DNA of 64,000 nt from Flavonifractor hominis (GCF_040095835.1 NZ_JBBMFT010000001.1:124001-188000); one strand, 5' to 3'. Numbered from the stretch's first letter, positions 40,732 to 50,262 are shown. The notes: generated by a model not told the origin, from the sequence alone. Numbers and translations are program-made.

Positions 40732-42015
40732 GTGAAATTGCTCATACGCCAGGGCCGTTTGGTGGACCCGGTGGGCGGTATCGGCGGCGTCATGGACATT
40801 TTGATGGAAGACGGCAAAGTGGCCGTTATTGGCAGCAATATTTTCGAGCCGGAGGCTCAGGTGATTGATGCCCGCGGGCTGACGGTCTGCGCCGGCCTGG
40901 TAGATATGCATGTGCACCTGCGCGAACCGGGATTTGAGTATAAGGAAACCATTGAAACTGGTACTCTGGCGGCAGCTCACGGAGGATTTACCTCTATTGC
41001 CTGTATGCCGAATACCAGGCCTACTGTGGACTGTCAGGAGCAGGTAGACTACGTCAAGCGGCGAGCTGCCGAGGCCTGCGGTGTGCACGTGTGGCCCATT
41101 GGTGCGGTGACGAGAGGGCAGAAAGGGCAGGAACTCACGGATTTTGAAGCTCTGAAAGAGGCAGGTGTGGTGGCGCTATCGGATGACGGCGTACCGGTGC
41201 AGAGCGCTAATCTCATGCGGGACGGACTTATCCTGGCTCACCGGCAGAATCTGACCATTCTGTCCCACTGTGAGGATGCCGACATGGTTAAGAATTATGC
41301 CGTCAACGAAGGGCGTATCTCCCGCCAGCTGCGGCTGGACGGACGGCCCGCCATTGCCGAGGAACTGATGGTGGCCCGGGATGCTATGCTGGCGGAGGAG
41401 ACCGGCGCGGCGGTGCATATCTGCCACATCTCCACAGCCAAGTCGGTAGCTATCGTCCGGCGGTATAAGCGCAAGGGTGTTCAGATTACCTGTGAAACCT
41501 GCCCCCAGTATTTCAGCCTGACGGAGGATGAGATCCTCTCGCAGGGCACCATGGCCCGGGTCAATCCGCCTCTGCGTACCAAGGCGGATGTGGAGGCCAT
41601 CATCGAGGGACTGAAGGACGGCACCATCGATGCCATTGCCACCGACCATGCGCCCCATTCCGCTGAGGAGAAGGCCCGGCCGCTGACCGAGGCCCCCAGC
41701 GGCATGGTGGGACTGGAGACCGCCCTGGCGGTGACGTTGACCTACCTTTACCACACCAAGGAGTTGGGACTGTCCGACATCCTGCGCAAGATGACCATCA
41801 ACCCGGCCTGTATCCTGCGTCTGCCCACCAAGGGCCGGTTGGCCATCGGGTCGGATGCTGACGTAGTCATTTTTGACCCGGACGAGGAGTGGACGGTGGA
41901 CCCGGAGCGGTTTGCCTCCAAGGGCCGCAATACCCCCTTTGCGGGGAAGAAGCTGAAAGGCAAGATCAAATATACCGTGGTAGGCGGAAACATCGTCTAC
42001 CAGGAAGGAGTTTAA
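40732..42015 (+). CDS. pyrC: Dihydroorotase
   Basis: PyrC cyclises carbamoyl-aspartate to dihydroorotate in pyrimidine synthesis. The 427-residue protein is the type I zinc amidohydrolase found in Gram-positives, with the metal motif VDMHVHLREPGFEYKETIETG, the His segments LSHCEDADM and HICHISTAKS, and the catalytic Asp in ATDHAPHSAEEK. I chose GTG at 40732 with GGAAGGAG 10 nt upstream; a TTG at 40726 is too close. It is the first gene of pyrC-pyrF-pyrK-pyrD. Confidence 0.95.
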   Translation: MKLLIRQGRLVDPVGGIGGVMDILMEDGKVAVIGSNIFEPEAQVIDARGLTVCAGLVDMHVHLREPGFEYKETIETGTLAAAHGGFTSIACMPNTRPTVDCQEQVDYVKRRAAEACGVHVWPIGAVTRGQKGQELTDFEALKEAGVVALSDDGVPVQSANLMRDGLILAHRQNLTILSHCEDADMVKNYAVNEGRISRQLRLDGRPAIAEELMVARDAMLAEETGAAVHICHISTAKSVAIVRRYKRKGVQITCETCPQYFSLTEDEILSQGTMARVNPPLRTKADVEAIIEGLKDGTIDAIATDHAPHSAEEKARPLTEAPSGMVGLETALAVTLTYLYHTKELGLSDILRKMTINPACILRLPTKGRLAIGSDADVVIFDPDEEWTVDPERFASKGRNTPFAGKKLKGKIKYTVVGGNIVYQEGV

Positions 42016-42020
42016 GAGCC

Positions 42021-42947
42021 ATGTCCTTTGATGTACTGCAGGAGAAAATCATCGCCAAGAAAAACCCCACGGTGGCTGGGCTGGATGCCAAGCCGGAATA
42101 TGTACCTGAACATATCCGCAAGGTGTCCTATGAGAAATACGGTCAGACCCTGCTGGGTGCGGCCGACGCTATCTGGGAGTTCAATAAAGGCCTGATCGAC
42201 GCGCTGTACGATGTGGTCCCCGCTGTGAAACCTCAGGCGGCCTATTATGAGCGCCTGGGCTGGGCTGGTATGGCCCTGATGGAAAAAACCATCCGCTATG
42301 CCCATGAGAAGGGGCTGTATGTCATCGCCGACATCAAGCGGGGCGACATCGGCTCCACCGCTGAGGCGTATTCCGATGCCTGGCTGGGTGCCACCAAGGT
42401 GGGGGATGTTCTGTGCGAGGGCTTCAACGCTGATTGTGTCACTCTCAACGGTTATATGGGCTCCGACAGCGTCAATCCCTTCCTCAAGACCTGCAAGGAG
42501 CGGGACAAGAGCGTTTTTGTGCTGGTCAAGACCTCCAATCCCGGTTCCGGCGAGCTGCAGAACGTGCCTGCGGGTGCAGATGATACAGTCTATGGCCTGA
42601 TGGCTGAGCTCATTGAGAAGTGGGGTGCGGGTACCGAGGGCAAGTATGGCTATACCATGGCCGGCGCTGTGGCGGGGGCCACCCATCCCGACGAGCTCAA
42701 GCAGATCCGCGCCCGTATGCCCCACACTTTCCTGCTGGTGCCCGGTTACGGCGCCCAGGGCGGCACCGCTGAGGATGTGCAGTATGCCTTCCAGGCTAAC
42801 GGCCACGGTGCCATCGTCAACTCCTCCCGGGGTATTATGTGTGCCTGGCAGAAGACTGGCAAGGACGGCCTGGATTATCAGCAGGCGGCCCGGAACGCGG
42901 CCATTGCCATGCGGGATGACATCGCGCGCTTTACCACCATCGCGTAA
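42021..42947 (+). CDS. pyrF: Orotidine 5'-phosphate decarboxylase
   Basis: PyrF makes UMP from OMP, the last step of the pathway. The 308-residue protein is the longer type 2 decarboxylase; it has AGLDAKPEYVP at the start and the catalytic DIKRGDIGSTAEAYSDAWLG (Lys and Asp pairs, near 93-112), with VPGYGAQGG for phosphate binding. It begins 5 nt after pyrC, with GGAAGGAG in the pyrC end. Mixed gene order relative to the reaction order is normal for Firmicutes. Confidence 0.96.
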   Translation: MSFDVLQEKIIAKKNPTVAGLDAKPEYVPEHIRKVSYEKYGQTLLGAADAIWEFNKGLIDALYDVVPAVKPQAAYYERLGWAGMALMEKTIRYAHEKGLYVIADIKRGDIGSTAEAYSDAWLGATKVGDVLCEGFNADCVTLNGYMGSDSVNPFLKTCKERDKSVFVLVKTSNPGSGELQNVPAGADDTVYGLMAELIEKWGAGTEGKYGYTMAGAVAGATHPDELKQIRARMPHTFLLVPGYGAQGGTAEDVQYAFQANGHGAIVNSSRGIMCAWQKTGKDGLDYQQAARNAAIAMRDDIARFTTIA

Positions 42948-42987
42948 GCAGACGCTATCTTGAGAGACGAGAGGGGAATATCAACCC

Positions 42988-43746
42988 ATGCCGATCGAAC
43001 GGATCTGTACGGTCGCAGAGGCCGTAAAACTGAATGAGTACGCCTATTCCTTCACCCTGGAGGTGGGGGATATGTCCCCTGCGGGGCCGGGGGAATTTGT
43101 CCATATCAAGTGCGGCGACAGCCTGCTGCTCCGCCGTCCCATCTCCATCTGCTCCTGGCAGGATGGGCTGCTGCGCATTGTGTTTGAGGTGCGCGGCGAG
43201 GGGACTGACTGGCTGGCTCACCGGAAGGCAGGGGACCAGCTGAGTGTACTGGGTACCCTGGGCAAAGGGTTCCAGATGGAGCGACAGGACAAGTGTCTGC
43301 TGGTAGGCGGCGGCATCGGAGTGCCGCCCATGCTGGGCTGTGCGAGATGGACCGACGGGAAGAGCACTGCCATCCTGGGCTTCCGCTCGGCTGACCGGGC
43401 CATGCTGCAGGAGGAGTTTGTGGCTGCCTGCGCCAATGTGCAGGTAGCTACAGATGACGGCAGCCTGGGCTACCACGGCTATGTGGATGCACTGGTGCGG
43501 GAAACACTTGAAAAGGAAAAAGACTTTACGGTCGTGGCGGCCTGTGGCCCCAAGCCGATGCTGCGCAATGTGGCCCGGGTGGCGGCCGAGTTTGGTGTGC
43601 CCTGCCAGGTGTCGCTGGAGGAGCGGATGGCCTGCGGCGTGGGCGCCTGCCTGGGCTGTGCGGTACAGATGGCTGACGGCACCATGAAGCACGTGTGTAA
43701 GGACGGCCCAGTCTTTGATGCCAGGGAGGTGGATTGGAATGTCTAA
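42988..43746 (+). CDS. pyrK: Dihydroorotate dehydrogenase electron transfer subunit
   Basis: PyrK passes electrons from PyrD FMN through FAD and a [2Fe-2S] cluster to NAD+. The 252-residue protein has a ferredoxin-reductase-like FAD domain (RRPISICSW), an NAD domain (LLVGGGIGVPPML) and a C-terminal cluster motif ERMACGVGACLGCAVQ followed by KHVCKDGPVFDA. It overlaps pyrD by 8 nt, consistent with the two forming the class 1B heterotetramer. Confidence 0.95.
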   Translation: MPIERICTVAEAVKLNEYAYSFTLEVGDMSPAGPGEFVHIKCGDSLLLRRPISICSWQDGLLRIVFEVRGEGTDWLAHRKAGDQLSVLGTLGKGFQMERQDKCLLVGGGIGVPPMLGCARWTDGKSTAILGFRSADRAMLQEEFVAACANVQVATDDGSLGYHGYVDALVRETLEKEKDFTVVAACGPKPMLRNVARVAAEFGVPCQVSLEERMACGVGACLGCAVQMADGTMKHVCKDGPVFDAREVDWNV

Positions 43747-44656
43747 GGTAGATCAGTCCGTCGTACTGGCGGGTGTGAAGATGAAAAACCCTGTAGTGGT
43801 GGCCTCCGGTACCTTTGGCTTTGGCCGGGAGTACGGGCAGTTTTATAATCTGAATGAGCTGGGTGGTATTTGCTGTAAGGGACTTACACTTCACAGAAGA
43901 GAAGGCAATCCGTCTCCCCGTATTGCCGAGACCCCCATGGGGATCCTCAACTCGGTGGGACTCCAGAACCCCGGTGTGGACGCCTTTATTGCCGAGGAAC
44001 TGCCGGAGCTGCGTACCCACGACCTGGCCATAATTGCCAACATCTCGGGCAATACGCCGGAGGAATACGGCATTATGTGTGAAAAGCTTTCTGCGGCTGG
44101 TGTGGATATGATCGAGGTCAACATTTCCTGCCCCAATGTAAAGGCTGGTGGGTTGGCTTACGGCACCAAGCCGGAGTTGGCCGCAGAGGTCACTCGGATG
44201 GCGAAGGCGCACTCTACCGTCCCTGTAATGGTAAAGCTTTCCCCCAACGTCACAGATATTACTGAGATTGCCCGGGCGGTGGCCGACGCAGGAGCGGACG
44301 CCCTGTCCCTCATCAACACCCTGCGGGGTATGCGCATTGATGTAAACACCCACCGGCCTATTTTGAAGATGAACACCGGCGGCTTGTCCGGCCCGGCTGT
44401 GCTGCCTGTGGCGGTGCGTATGGTATGGGAGGTGGCAAACGCCGTGGACCTGCCCATTCTGGGCATGGGCGGCGTGGCCAAGGGCGCAGATGCGGCCCAG
44501 CTGATGCTGGCCGGTGCCAGTGCCGTGGCGGTGGGGACCGCCTGCTTTGCTGACCCCTATGCTCCCGTCAAGGTGCGGGATGAACTGGCCGCACTGGCTG
44601 AGATGCAAGGTATAAGCAAGGTATCTGACTTTACAGGAGCGGTCAAGCCCTGGTGA
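43739..44656 (+). CDS. pyrD: Dihydroorotate dehydrogenase 1B catalytic subunit
   Basis: PyrD oxidises dihydroorotate to orotate with FMN. The 305-residue protein has ASGTFGFGREYGQFY, the catalytic Cys loop IEVNISCPNVKAGGLAYG characteristic of class 1B, and the FMN phosphate segment LGMGGVAKGADAAQLMLAGA. The ATG at 43739 has GGGAGG upstream inside pyrK. It closes the pyr group here; pyrB, pyrE and pyrR are not in the window. Confidence 0.96.
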   Translation: MSKVDQSVVLAGVKMKNPVVVASGTFGFGREYGQFYNLNELGGICCKGLTLHRREGNPSPRIAETPMGILNSVGLQNPGVDAFIAEELPELRTHDLAIIANISGNTPEEYGIMCEKLSAAGVDMIEVNISCPNVKAGGLAYGTKPELAAEVTRMAKAHSTVPVMVKLSPNVTDITEIARAVADAGADALSLINTLRGMRIDVNTHRPILKMNTGGLSGPAVLPVAVRMVWEVANAVDLPILGMGGVAKGADAAQLMLAGASAVAVGTACFADPYAPVKVRDELAALAEMQGISKVSDFTGAVKPW

Positions 44657-44738
44657 GTGAGAACAGAGATAGAAGCCAGGCCGGGAAGAGCCCTCAGGGC
44701 CTGAACGGGCGGCGGGTAAGAGCAATGGGGTGGTCCTT

Positions 44739-45905
44739 ATGACGAGAGTGTATTTGATCCGCCATGCGGAAGCGGAGGGAAACCTGTACCGCCGGGTCCA
44801 CGGCTGGTATAACAGCTTGATCACGGACAACGGATATCGGCAGATTGCTGCTCTGCGGGGGAGGTTTGCAGATGTGCCGATCGATGCGGTATATTCCAGT
44901 GACCTCTTCCGTACTAAAACCACGGCGGGAGCCATTTACCTCACCCACGGACTTGAGCTGCGCACCCTTCCGGAACTGCGGGAGATCGGCGTAGGGGAGT
45001 GGGAGGACCGAACCTGGGGTGAGTTGGAGCGGACAGATGCTGTGCGCCTGATCCGCTTCAACCACAGCGCCCCTGACTTTCAGGTCCGCGGAGGCGAGAC
45101 CTTTGACCAGGTGCAGCAGCGGATGAAGCGGGCGGTCCTCTCTTTGGCGGCCGCCCACCCGGGACAGACCATCGCCCTGTTTTCCCATGGCACGGCGATT
45201 CGTTGTCTGCAAGGGGCGGTGCGGGGACTTGGGCCAGGCGAGATGGATGAGCTGGGCCACAGCGATAATACTGCTGTTACCTGCCTGGAGGTAGAGGGTG
45301 AGTACATCCGCATTGTCTTTGAAAATGATAACTCCCACCTGCCGGAGGAGATTTCCACGCTGGCCCGCCAGAAATGGTGGAAGCAGGAGGGGGGCAGGAG
45401 CGCTGATGCCAACCTCTGGTTCCGGCCTCTGGACCTGGAATCTCAGGCAGAGCTCTATAGTGCCGCTCGACATGACGCATGGGTGGATATCTGTGGTCCG
45501 GATGTCCCCTTCGACCGGGATGGCTTCTTAAAAGATGCCATGCGCTGCTGGAAGCAGGACCCGGGCAAGGCGATCTGCTGCGCCATGCGGGGAGATGAGA
45601 TTGCCGGTGTGCTCCAGTTGGACCTGGAGCGGGACCGGGATGAGGGAGCGGGTTATATTCCGTTCCTGTACATCTTGCCCCAGTTCCGTCGGCAGGGGCT
45701 GGGGGTGCAGCTGATTGGACAGGCGGTGTCTACGTTCCGGCCATTGGGGCGCACCACGCTGCGCCTGTGCTGTGCTCCGGACAACGGACGGGCCCAGCGC
45801 TTTTACCAGCGCTACGGCTTCCGTAAGAACGGGCAGATGCCCGGCAGCCGCCAGCCGCTGGACCGTCTGGAAAAATACATTGGATATGAACCAAAGGAAC
45901 CGTAA
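44739..45905 (+). CDS. Histidine phosphatase fused to GNAT acetyltransferase
   Basis: The 388-residue protein joins two enzymes. Residues about 1-195 are a histidine phosphatase/phosphoglycerate-mutase domain with the phospho-His motif VYLIRHAEAEGN, a YSSDLFRTKTTA segment and the second His in ALFSHGTAIR. Residues about 225-388 are a GNAT domain with the acetyl-CoA loop PQFRRQGLGVQLIGQAV and a C-terminal DNGRAQRFYQRYGFRKNG. No stop or internal start separates them. It follows pyrD by 82 nt and precedes ygiQ by 7 nt. The substrates are unknown. Confidence 0.88.
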   Translation: MTRVYLIRHAEAEGNLYRRVHGWYNSLITDNGYRQIAALRGRFADVPIDAVYSSDLFRTKTTAGAIYLTHGLELRTLPELREIGVGEWEDRTWGELERTDAVRLIRFNHSAPDFQVRGGETFDQVQQRMKRAVLSLAAAHPGQTIALFSHGTAIRCLQGAVRGLGPGEMDELGHSDNTAVTCLEVEGEYIRIVFENDNSHLPEEISTLARQKWWKQEGGRSADANLWFRPLDLESQAELYSAARHDAWVDICGPDVPFDRDGFLKDAMRCWKQDPGKAICCAMRGDEIAGVLQLDLERDRDEGAGYIPFLYILPQFRRQGLGVQLIGQAVSTFRPLGRTTLRLCCAPDNGRAQRFYQRYGFRKNGQMPGSRQPLDRLEKYIGYEPKEP

Positions 45906-45912
45906 TACGAGT

Positions 45913-47865
45913 ATGAATGAATTTCTGCCTGTTTCAAAAGCGGATATGCAGCAGCGGGGCTGGGATGGCTATGATTTTCTGGTCATTACCGGCGACGCCT
46001 ACGTCGATCACCCTTCCTTCGGCCCTGCGATCATTTCCAGGGTGCTGGAAGCAGAGGGATATCGTGTAGCCATCCTAGCACAGCCGGACTGGCGCAGGGC
46101 GGAGGCCTTTACCGCATTGGGCCGTCCGCGCCTAGGGGTGCTTATTTCAGGGGGCAACATTGACTCCATGGTGGCTCACTATACGGCCGCCAAAAAGCGC
46201 CGGCATGATGACGCTTATTCTCCCGGGAACCGGGCCGGCCTGCGTCCGGACCGGGCTACCATTGTCTATGCCAACAAGGTACGGGAGGCGTTTGGCGATA
46301 TCCCGGTGGTAATCGGTGGACTGGAGGCCAGCCTGCGGCGTTTTGCCCACTACGACTATTGGGAGGATAAGGTCCGCCGGTCTATCCTCTTTGACAGCCA
46401 GGCCGACCTGCTGGTCTACGGTATGGGGGAAACGGCTACCCGGGAAATTGCCGGGCGTCTGGCCTCGGGTACCCCTGTAGGCGAGATTACCGATGTGCGG
46501 GGGACCTGCTTTGCGGCAAAGGATCCGTCCCTGTGTGCCTACCCCAAAGTGGAGTGTCCCTCCTATGAGCAGGTGTGCACGGATAAACGGGCCTATGCAA
46601 AGGCCAACCAGATCCAGTATGAGGAACATGACCCCATTCGGGGCAAGGCGATCCTCCAGCGCCACGGGGACCGGTTGCTCATTGTCAATCCGCCCGCCAT
46701 GCCGCTGACCACGCAGGAGCTGGATTTTGTGGCTGAGCTGCCCTATGTGCGGGAGCCCCACCCTATGTATGATTCCATGGGCGGTGTGCCGGCTATTGAG
46801 GAAGTGCGCTTTTCCGTCACCCACAACCGAGGGTGCTTCGGAGCGTGCAATTTCTGCTCGCTGGCGTTCCATCAGGGGCGCATCATCAGCTCCCGCAGCC
46901 ACGAGAGTGTGATCCGGGAGGTAACGGCCCTGACCAAGCATCCGGGCTTCAAGGGGTACATTCACGATGTGGGCGGTCCTACCGCCAATTTCCGCCGGCC
47001 GGCCTGTAAAAAGCAGATGAAGGCGGGGGTGTGCCGCAATCGGGCCTGCCTGGCGCCTACGCCCTGTCCCAATCTGGATGCCGACCATACAGATTATCTG
47101 ATGCTCCTGCGGAAGGTGCGGCAGGTGCCGGGTGTGAAGAAGGTATTCATCCGTTCGGGAATCCGCTTTGACTTCTTGCAGAAGGATACCAATGGGGAGT
47201 TTTTTGCCGAGCTGGTGAAGTATCATGTCTCCGGCCAGCTCAAGGTAGCTCCTGAGCACTGCGTCAACGGAGTGCTGAACTACATGGGCAAACCTCATAT
47301 CGAGGTCTATGAGCGCTTTAAGCAGAAATATGAGCGGCTGAACCAGAAGTACGGCAAGGAGCAATACCTGGTGCCCTATCTCATGTCCTCACACCCCGGC
47401 TGCACCATGGCCGACGCAGTGCATTTGGCCGAATGGCTCAACCGCACCGGCCGCCAGCCGGAGCAGGTACAGGATTTCTATCCGACACCTGGAACTCTGT
47501 CTACCTGCATGTACTATACGGGCATCGATCCGCGGACGATGAAACCGGTTTATGTACCCCGTGATCCACATGAAAAGGCCATGCAGCGTGCCCTCATGCA
47601 GTGGAAGCGTCCGGAAAAACGCGCTTTGGTGCGTGAGGCGCTCCGTGTGGCCCATCGGGAGGACCTGATTGGTTATGGCAAGGAATGCCTGCTGCGTCCC
47701 TCGACGGGTGGGCCGGCCAGGCAGCAGGGGAAGGGGAAAACGCCCCCGGGACGCAAGTCGGCAGGCTTACCTCAAGCGGGGCATACCCGACAGAAACCTG
47801 TCAAAAAAGCCGGTTGGGCAGTGGCCAAGCCAAAGAAGAACGCAAGACCCAAAAAGAAGAAATAA
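45913..47865 (+). CDS. YgiQ family radical SAM protein
   Basis: The 650-residue protein has the YgiQ layout: an N-terminal cobalamin-binding-like domain (DFLVITGDAYVDHPSFGPAII), a radical SAM core with the cluster motif GCFGACNFC (C-X3-C-X2-C, near residue 313), and a basic Lys-rich tail (last 65 residues, rich in KK and PK). The family is widely conserved in anaerobes and its reaction is not established. The ATG at 45913 has AAAGGA upstream at long spacing; an open frame further back lies inside the previous gene. A strong terminator follows directly. Confidence 0.9.
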   Translation: MNEFLPVSKADMQQRGWDGYDFLVITGDAYVDHPSFGPAIISRVLEAEGYRVAILAQPDWRRAEAFTALGRPRLGVLISGGNIDSMVAHYTAAKKRRHDDAYSPGNRAGLRPDRATIVYANKVREAFGDIPVVIGGLEASLRRFAHYDYWEDKVRRSILFDSQADLLVYGMGETATREIAGRLASGTPVGEITDVRGTCFAAKDPSLCAYPKVECPSYEQVCTDKRAYAKANQIQYEEHDPIRGKAILQRHGDRLLIVNPPAMPLTTQELDFVAELPYVREPHPMYDSMGGVPAIEEVRFSVTHNRGCFGACNFCSLAFHQGRIISSRSHESVIREVTALTKHPGFKGYIHDVGGPTANFRRPACKKQMKAGVCRNRACLAPTPCPNLDADHTDYLMLLRKVRQVPGVKKVFIRSGIRFDFLQKDTNGEFFAELVKYHVSGQLKVAPEHCVNGVLNYMGKPHIEVYERFKQKYERLNQKYGKEQYLVPYLMSSHPGCTMADAVHLAEWLNRTGRQPEQVQDFYPTPGTLSTCMYYTGIDPRTMKPVYVPRDPHEKAMQRALMQWKRPEKRALVREALRVAHREDLIGYGKECLLRPSTGGPARQQGKGKTPPGRKSAGLPQAGHTRQKPVKKAGWAVAKPKKNARPKKKK

Positions 47866-47904
47866 AAAATGGAGCCCCGGCTTGATGCCGGGGCTCCATT
47901 TTTT
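47864..47904. terminator. Bidirectional terminator between ygiQ and ksgA
   Basis: A perfect 18-bp stem (47864-47881 with 47887-47904) is flanked by A and T runs in both directions. Confidence 0.95.
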
Positions 47905-48772
47905 ATTGAGCATGCAGATGATTTTGCAGGGTGGCGGCAAGCCGGGCAAATTCCGGAATTCCAAGCCGCTCTCCGCGTACATCGGCAGGTAAGCCGCAAT
48001 CCTCCAGTATACTCCGCAGCACATCTTTGTCCAAGCGGCTGCCGAAGGCGGCGGACAGGCCGTTAAGCAGAGTCTTACGGCGCTGGGCAAACGAGGCTTT
48101 TACCACCTGGAAGAAAAAGGACTCCTCGACCAGGTCCTGAGGGGGCTCCGGGCGGGGGACCAGGCGAATGACAGCGGAGGTCACCTTGGGAGCAGGGAGG
48201 AAGCACTCAGGCGGCACTTCGAATAGAAACTCCGGCTGGGTGTGATACTGGCAGAAGAGAGAGAAGGCGCCATAGTCGGATGTACCCGGGGCAGCGCAGA
48301 TGCGCAGGGCGACTTCCCGCTGGATCATGACTGTGATCGAGGCAAAGCAATTTGCTTCGATCAGGGCGGTGATCACCGGAGTGGTGATGTTATAGGGCAG
48401 ATTGGCACAGGCGATGGGAGTCAGGCCGGGAAACTGCTCATTTACCAGGGCGGCCAGATCCAGTTTCATGGCATCTCCCGGGATGACCGAGACGTTGTCA
48501 TAGGGGGCGAGGGTCTCCGCCAAGATGGGCAGCAGGGCCTTGTCCAGCTCAATCGCAGCCACCCGGCCCGCTCTCTGAGCCAGTTGAACGGTTAGCGGGC
48601 CAATCCCCGGGCCGATTTCCAACACGCCGCAGTGCGCCTCGGCACCGGAAGCCTCTGCGATATCCCGAGGGACCCATCCTTCAATCAAAAAATTCTGCCC
48701 CATGCTCTTGGAAAAGCGGAAGCCGTGGCGGCCCAACAAGGCCTTGATATCTTTTTCGTTACATAGATCCAT
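47903..48772 (-). CDS. rsmA: 16S rRNA dimethyladenosine transferase
   Basis: RsmA/KsgA dimethylates the two adjacent adenines near the 3' end of 16S rRNA during small-subunit maturation. The 289-residue protein has FSKSMGQNFLIEGWV, the SAM motif LEIGPGIGPLTVQLA, an acidic IELDKAL, and the N6-adenine methylase motif NLPYNITTP, with a C-terminal helical domain. AAGGAGA lies upstream. It overlaps the preceding GNAT gene by 14 nt, so the two are co-translated. Confidence 0.96.
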   Translation of the reverse strand: MDLCNEKDIKALLGRHGFRFSKSMGQNFLIEGWVPRDIAEASGAEAHCGVLEIGPGIGPLTVQLAQRAGRVAAIELDKALLPILAETLAPYDNVSVIPGDAMKLDLAALVNEQFPGLTPIACANLPYNITTPVITALIEANCFASITVMIQREVALRICAAPGTSDYGAFSLFCQYHTQPEFLFEVPPECFLPAPKVTSAVIRLVPRPEPPQDLVEESFFFQVVKASFAQRRKTLLNGLSAAFGSRLDKDVLRSILEDCGLPADVRGERLGIPEFARLAATLQNHLHAQ

Positions 48773-49274
48773 TGGTTGATCTCCTTTTCAGCCGGGCCAT
48801 CAAATACTCGTCGGCGTAGGTACCATTTCGGATGGTGGCCATACGCTTGAGCCCTTCCTTTTCAAAGCCCAGCTTTTCGTAGAGCCGGATGGCACGTTCG
48901 TTGTCAGCAAAGACCTCCAGCTCTACCCGCACCAGCATCAGCCAGTTGTCCGCCAGATCCAGCAGGGTGGTGAGCAGGGCAGTCCCAACTCCCATATTCT
49001 GATAGTCGGTATGGACAAAAATCCCCACACTGCCCACATGGCGCATTCTCGGACTGGCCTGAACCTGGAGAGCGGCTGCGCCGATGATGGTGCCGTCTTG
49101 CAGTACAGCGACAAAGTTATGATTGTCAGGGCCCATAGTTTTAAAGCGGTCGATATTGCGTTGGACGGACTCAGAAGGGAGGCCCAGGGTCGTTTCAAAT
49201 ACCCCTGGCATACGCCGCAGGTCAGTGAAGCCCTCCATGTCTTCCAGACGGGTGGGGCGAATGATATAGTCCAT
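48759..49274 (-). CDS. GNAT family N-acetyltransferase
   Basis: This 171-residue acetyltransferase has the fold markers IRPTRLEDMEGFTDL at the start, FVHTDYQNMGVGTALLTTLL as the acetyl-CoA loop, and ERAIRLYEKLGFEKEGLKR near the end. It resembles SpeG/YhhY-like members that modify small amines or amino acids; the substrate cannot be assigned. GGGAGG lies upstream of the ATG at 49274. It is the first gene of a two-gene unit with rsmA. Confidence 0.88.
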   Translation of the reverse strand: MDYIIRPTRLEDMEGFTDLRRMPGVFETTLGLPSESVQRNIDRFKTMGPDNHNFVAVLQDGTIIGAAALQVQASPRMRHVGSVGIFVHTDYQNMGVGTALLTTLLDLADNWLMLVRVELEVFADNERAIRLYEKLGFEKEGLKRMATIRNGTYADEYLMARLKRRSTNGSM

Positions 49275-49305
49275 GGCAGTAACCTCCCAGCAGGATGATT
49301 CTGTC

Positions 49306-49334
49306 ACTATACCACAAATCCCCATAAAAAACAA
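49306..49334 (-). promoter_or_regulatory. Promoter of GNAT-rsmA, nested in the degV terminator
   Basis: On the minus strand TTGTTT (49334-49329) and TATAGT (49311-49306) are separated by 17 nt. The -35 lies in the T tract of the degV terminator. Confidence 0.6.
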
Positions 49335-49363
49335 CCGCCCGGAGGGTGTCTCACTCCGGGCGG
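49324..49363 (-). terminator. Terminator of degV
   Basis: A perfect 10-bp stem (49335-49344 with 49354-49363) is followed on the minus strand by TTGTTTTTTATG. Confidence 0.88.
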
Positions 49364-49375
49364 AAGAGGTTGGGC

Positions 49376-50212
49376 TCAATAGGCGGCCACTACGCCGCCG
49401 TCATTGGCATAAACGGTGCTGATTCCACCGGTGTCACTGATGAGAATGTCGGAGAAACCGCACTGCTTCATGGCCAGTTCCTTGAGGTAAAAGGCACGTT
49501 CCAGGCAGTTGCAGTGGACGATGGACAGGGTACGTCCCACATGCTTGGCATCTTCCGCCATCAGGGCGACCATTTTGCCCAGAGCCTGCTTGACCGACAT
49601 GGCCTGTCCTTTTTTGCAGATCTCGCCCTCCGGTGTGGAGCCCATAAGCAGTTTAATGCGCAGTGTGCTGGTGACCAGAGACTGCACACGGGTCAGCCGG
49701 CCGTTTTTACGCAGATTGTCCAGATTTTCCAGCACGAAGTAGGTCTTCATTTCGTTGATATAGCGGGACACTTGGCTGACCACCGTAGTGAAATCCATGC
49801 CGGACTGGGCCAGCTCCTTGATCTTCAATGCAACCAGAACCTCTCCAGCGGAGGCCGAGCAGGAGTTGAAGATGTGCACATTGGCACTGGGGTGTTCCTC
49901 CAGCCAAAGGCTGCGGGCCTGAGCCGCTGCGTTGTGGGACCCGGAGAGTAACGCAGACAAAGTGACCACATAGATGTCATCCACCGTATCGTCAAAGGCA
50001 TCCAGGTACTGGGCGGGGGAGGGGCAGGAGGTGTGGGGTGCTACAGGGGATTCGCGCATACGCCACAAGAGCTCACTTTGATCAAAAGAGGCATCATCTA
50101 CAAAAACATGCTCGCCAACATGGATGGTAAGCGGGACGCTCTGGAAACACTCCTCCTGGAGCTGAGCCGGGGTGAGGTCGCAGCAGCTGTCGACAATAAT
50201 CTTGAAACTCAT
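49376..50212 (-). CDS. DegV family fatty-acid-binding protein
   Basis: This 278-residue protein has the DegV fold: VDSCCDLTPAQLQE at the start, the TSCPSPAQYLDAF segment, SALLSGSHNAAAQA in the lipid-binding core, and a second domain with NLDNLRKNGRLTR. Family members bind a fatty acid between two alpha/beta domains; some (FakB) present it to the FakA kinase. No FakA gene is near. It is monocistronic with its own promoter and terminator. Confidence 0.92.
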   Translation of the reverse strand: MSFKIIVDSCCDLTPAQLQEECFQSVPLTIHVGEHVFVDDASFDQSELLWRMRESPVAPHTSCPSPAQYLDAFDDTVDDIYVVTLSALLSGSHNAAAQARSLWLEEHPSANVHIFNSCSASAGEVLVALKIKELAQSGMDFTTVVSQVSRYINEMKTYFVLENLDNLRKNGRLTRVQSLVTSTLRIKLLMGSTPEGEICKKGQAMSVKQALGKMVALMAEDAKHVGRTLSIVHCNCLERAFYLKELAMKQCGFSDILISDTGGISTVYANDGGVVAAY

Positions 50213-50262
50213 GGTAAAAATCCTCTTATATAATGATGGATATTACATCTGGATATGTTGTC

